From the NCBI GenBank assembly GCA_964035545.1, contig CAXIUT010000230.1, positions 1,550,001-1,614,000 on the forward strand: a stretch of DNA of 64,000 bases. The letters run 5' to 3'. Origin of the DNA: Bugula neritina. Its lineage: Eukaryota > Bryozoa > Gymnolaemata > Cheilostomatida > Bugulidae. The translations under genes were made by a program, and so were the position numbers. The notes below the pieces were generated by a model. It saw nothing but the letters and a program-made list of their open reading frames with translations, had not been told where the DNA came from and made no database searches. Of this stretch, positions 60,141 to 64,000 are shown piece by piece; the stretch's first letter is position 1; each line of letters begins with the position of its first letter.

Positions 60141-62357
60141 GACACATTGGAATATACTGCAACATACTGAAATATGCTGTAGCACACTGAAAAACACTAC
60201 AACTCACTGAAGTATGGTGTAATATACGGAAAAGTACTGTGACATGCCGAAATATACCGCAACATACTGAAATACACTACAACATACTGCAACATACTGA
60301 AATACACTGGAACATATTGAAATACACTGCGACACATTGAATTATACTGCAACATACTGAAGTATACTGTAATACACTGAAATATAATGCAACATACTGA
60401 ATTATACTGCAACTTAATGCAACATACTGAAATACACTACAACATACTGCAACATACTGAAATACACTGTGATACACTGAAATACACTGCAACATACTGC
60501 AATATACTGCAACATACTGAAGTAAACTGAGAAACATTAAAATATACCGCAACCTACTGAAATATAATGCAACATACTGCAACATACTAAAATACACTGC
60601 AACATACTGCAACATACTGAAATACACTGGAACATATTGAAATACACTGCGAAACATTAAAATATACTGCAACACACTGAAACATAGGGCAACATACCGA
60701 AGTATACTGCGACACGTTGAAAAATACTGCAACATACTGAAATATACTGCAAATGGTGCAACATACTGAAATACAATGTGACACACTGGAATACACTGCA
60801 ACATACTGCAACATACTGAAATACACTGGAACTTACTGAAATATACTGCGACATATTAAAATATACAGTAACATACCGAAATATACTTCAACATACTGCA
60901 ACATACTAAAATACACTGTAACATACTGAATTACATTGCAACACATTGAAATATACTGCAACATACTGAAACATACTGCAACATACTGAAATATACTGCA
61001 ACATACTGAATTACACTATAACATATTGAAATATACTGCAACATACCGAATTACACTCTAACAAACTGAAATATGCTGTAGCATACTGAATTACACTGCA
61101 ACACACTGAAGTATACTGTAATATACTGAAATGTACTGCGACATACTGAATTATACTGCAGCATACTGCAACATTCGGAAATACACTGTAACATCATGAA
61201 ATATGCTGTAGCAGACTGAAATACACTGCAACACACTGAAGTATACTGTATTATACTGAAATGTACTGCAACATACTGGAATATACTGTAACACACTGAA
61301 ATATACTCTAACATACCAAAATACACTGCAACACATTGAAATATACTGCAACATACCAAAATGAATGGTAAACTAGTGAAATATACTGTAACATAATGAA
61401 ACATACCGGAACATACTGCAACATAATAAAATATACTGTAACACACTGAAATATGCTACAAGATGCTGAAACATACTGTAACACACTGAAACGTACGCTA
61501 CATACTGAAATACGCTGCAACATACTGAAATATACTGCAAGATACTGCAACATACTGAAATACACTGAAATACACTGTAACCTATTGAACTACATTGCAA
61601 AACATCGAAATACACTGCAACATACTAAAATATGCTGTAGCATACTGAAAGACACTACAACTCACAGAAGGATAGTGTGATATACGGAAATGTATCGCAA
61701 CATGCCCAAATATACTGCAACACACTGAAATATAAGGCAACATACTGAAATATTTTGCGAAGCATTGAAATATACTGCAACATGCTAAAATATACTGCAA
61801 AATACTGCAACATCCTAAAATACACTGTAACATACTGAAATACACTGCAACACCTTGAAAAATACTGCAACATACTTAAACATACAGCAACATACTAAAA
61901 TACACTATAACATATTGAAATATACTGCAACATACTGAAATACACTATAACATATTGAAATATGCTGTAGCATACTGAAATATGCTGCCACACACTGAAG
62001 TATACTGTAATATACAGAAATGTACTGTAACATACTGTAACATACTGAAACATACGGCAAAATACTGAAATGTACTGCAACATACTGAAATATACTGCAA
62101 CAAAGTGCAACATACTGAAATACACTGTAACATATTGAAATACACTGCGACACATTAAAATATACTGCAACACACTGAAACATACGGCAACCTGCCGAAT
62201 TATACTGCGACACGTTGAAAAATACTGCAACATACTGAAATATACTGCAAGTGGTGCAACATACTGAAATACACTGTGACACACTGAAATACACTGCAAC
62301 ATACTGCAACATACTGCAACATACTGAAATACACTGTAACATATTGAAATACACTGC
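60141..62357. repeat. About 2.2-kb block, copy 2 (partner 57055-59271)
   Basis: This is the partner of 57055-59271 at 3,086 bp. Small differences are visible, such as TTCGGAAATACAC near 61173 versus TTCTGAAATACAC near 58087. The GCAACTTAATGC landmark lies at 60409, exactly 3,086 bp from 57323. Confidence 0.85.
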
Positions 62358-62413
62358 AACATACTGCAACATACTGAAATACACTGGAACTTACTGAAAT
62401 ATACTGCGACACT

Positions 62414-63400
62414 TTAAAATATACTGTAACATACTGAAATATACTTCAACATACTGCAACATACTAAAATACACTGTAACATACTGAAATACATTGCAAC
62501 ACATTGAAATATACTGCAACATACTGAAACATACTGCAACATACTGAAATATACTGCAACATACTGAAACATACGGCAACCTGCCGAATTATACTGCGAC
62601 ACGTTGAAAAATACTGCAACATACTGAAATATACTGCAAGTGGTGCAACATACTGAAATACACTGTGACACACTGAAATACACTGCAACATACTGCAACA
62701 TACTGCAACATACTGAAATACACTGTAACATATTGAAATACACTGCAACACATTGAAATATACTGCAACATACTGAAACATACTGCAACATACTGAAATA
62801 TACTGCAACATACTGAATTACACTATAACATATTGAAATATAATGCAACATACTGAATAACACTCTAACATACTGAACTAGGCTGTAGCATACTGAAATA
62901 CACTGCCACACACTGAAGTATACTGTAATATACAGAAATGTAATGTAACATACTGAAACACACGGCAACATACTGAAATGTACTGTAACATACTGAAATA
63001 TACTGCAATGTAGTGCAACGTACTGAAATACACTGTAACATAATGAATTACATTGCAACACCTTTAAACATACTGCAACATAATGAAACATACTGCAACA
63101 TACTGAAATATACTGCAACATACTGAAACGTACGCAACATACTGAAATATGCTCTAGCATACTGAAATACACTGCAACACAGTGGAGTATACTGTAATAC
63201 ACTGAAATGTTATGCAACGTACTGAAAAATAATGCAACGCGTTGAATTACACTATAACATACTGAAATGTACCGCAACATACTGAAATGTAGTGTAATAT
63301 ACAGAAATGAACTGTAACATACTGAATTATACTGTAACAAATTGAAACATACTCTAACATACCGAAATAGACTGTAACATACTGAAATATACTGCAACAC
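62414..63400 (-). other. Repeat-derived open frame, not a gene
   Basis: This 328-codon minus frame has the same peptide repeat as elsewhere and spans the local duplication at 62181-62746. Its first and last parts are the same as those of the 58819-59925 frame, but the middle differs because a different block copy was joined. That difference shows the frame is a passenger of satellite rearrangement. Confidence 0.85.
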
Positions 63401-64000
63401 ACTGAAATGTACTGCAACATACTGAAATATGCTGTAGCATATTGAAAGACACTACAACTCACTGAAGTATAGTGTAATATACGGGAATGTACTGCAACAT
63501 GCCGAAATAAACTGCAACATACTGAAATACACTGGAACATATTGATATGCACTGCAACACATTGAAATATACTGCAACACACTGAAACATAAGGCAACAT
63601 AGTGAAATATACTGCGACACATTGGAATATACTGCAACATACTGAAATATGCTGTAGCACACTGAAAAACACTACAACTCACTGAAGTATGGTGTAATAT
63701 ACGGAAAAGTACTGTGACATGCCGAAATATACCGCAACATACTGAAATACACTACAACATACTGCAACATACTGAAATACACTGGAACATATTGAAATAC
63801 ACTGCGACACATTGAATTATACTGCAACATACTGAAGTATACTGTAATACACTGAAATATAATGCAACATACTGAATTATACTGCAACTTAATGCAACAT
63901 ACTGAAATACACTACAACATACTGCAACATACTGAAATACACTGTGATACACTGAAATACACTGCAACATACTGCAATATACTGCAACATACTGAAGTAA
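62570..64000. repeat. End block, copy of 59095-60525
   Basis: From CATACGGCAACC at 62570 to the last base, this follows 59095-60525 at an exact offset of 3,475 bp. Its first roughly 177 bp also repeat 62181-62357 at 389 bp (3,475 minus 3,086), which marks the exchange point. The GCAACTTAATGC landmark is at 63884. The block is cut off by the window edge. Confidence 0.85.

Larger units (their letters stand above)
12516..64000. repeat. Satellite array, main right segment (about 51.5 kb, uninterrupted)
   Basis: The same 10/20-bp satellite runs to the window end with no unique insertion. It carries nearly all of the higher-order structure: successive units of about 2.9 kb between 19 and 27 kb and again between 38.7 and 43 kb, shorter variants between 27 and 38 kb, and a differently phased set between 43 and 64 kb. 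Large blocks match other blocks with only scattered single-base changes. Both strands were scanned; there is no gene, RNA gene, CRISPR-like spacer array or second transposon family. The window ends inside the repeat. Confidence 0.97.

Noticed and set aside
203-63970. Many minus-strand open frames of 60-368 codons as a family of Cys/Tyr-rich repeat proteins
   Set aside because: All are the same 20-bp satellite read in any of three open phases. Overlapping frames are open together, stops fall at different places in paralogous copies, and no domain, start context or codon bias is visible.
1-64000. CRISPR array
   Set aside because: The repeats are directly contiguous 10/20-bp units without unique spacers, and there are no cas-like genes.
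1-64000. CENP-B box or proof of a functional centromere
   Set aside because: No match to the CENP-B core (TTCG....A..CGGG) was seen. Higher-order satellite alone does not show centromere function; chromatin data would be needed.
1-64000. Telomeric repeat
   Set aside because: The unit is 10 bp with no G-rich run on either strand and does not resemble known telomere repeats.
1-64000. TACTAAA words on the plus strand as intron branch points
   Set aside because: They are point variants of TACTGAAA scattered at block-copied positions, with no accompanying splice-site order on that strand.
1-64000. tRNA, rRNA or other structured RNA genes
   Set aside because: No cloverleaf, rRNA-like or other conserved RNA sequence appears, and the low-complexity repeat leaves no room outside the two transposon copies, which show none either.

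Overview
This 64-kb window is almost entirely one tandem satellite array. I find no gene, tRNA or rRNA, and no prokaryotic feature. The basic monomer is 10 bp and two monomer types alternate (TACTGAAATA and TACTGCAACA), giving a 20-bp dimer that fills both window edges, so the array continues past each end. The plus strand is A-rich and G-poor (consensus dimer 9 A, 5 T, 4 C, 2 G). A satellite of this size with higher-order structure, interrupted by a terminal-inverted-repeat transposon, points to a eukaryotic nuclear genome in heterochromatin. The species cannot be told from sequence alone.

Layout: satellite 1-5301; a right-truncated DNA transposon copy 5302-5617; satellite 5618-11759; a complete 756-bp non-autonomous DNA transposon of the same family 11760-12515, with 24-bp terminal inverted repeats and an apparent 2-bp target duplication; then uninterrupted satellite 12516-64000. 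Only about 1.7 percent of the window (the two transposon copies) is not satellite.

Above the 10/20-bp level the array is a mosaic of larger duplicated blocks. The commonest unit is about 2.9 kb (2,881 bp twice, with length variants of 2,004, 2,222, 2,274, 2,921-2,931 and 3,191 bp). On top of this are block copies of about 5.2 kb at an offset of 17,580 bp and about 6.1 kb at an offset of 14,305/14,125 bp, plus local tandem duplications of 290, 1,088 and 2,004 bp. This is what repeated unequal exchange or replication-based amplification leaves behind. The most similar copies lie right of about 18 kb; the first 6 kb looks more diverged.

Hundreds of open frames of 60-368 codons exist, almost all on the minus strand. 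They follow from the repeat: 10 and 20 are not multiples of 3 and the minus-strand unit has no stop in any phase, so all three minus frames stay open until a point variant makes a stop. I treat them as non-coding. The points most worth a second look are the 10-bp helical phasing, a recurrent 14-bp quasi-palindromic monomer variant, the datable mosaic of duplications, and the inserted transposon family.
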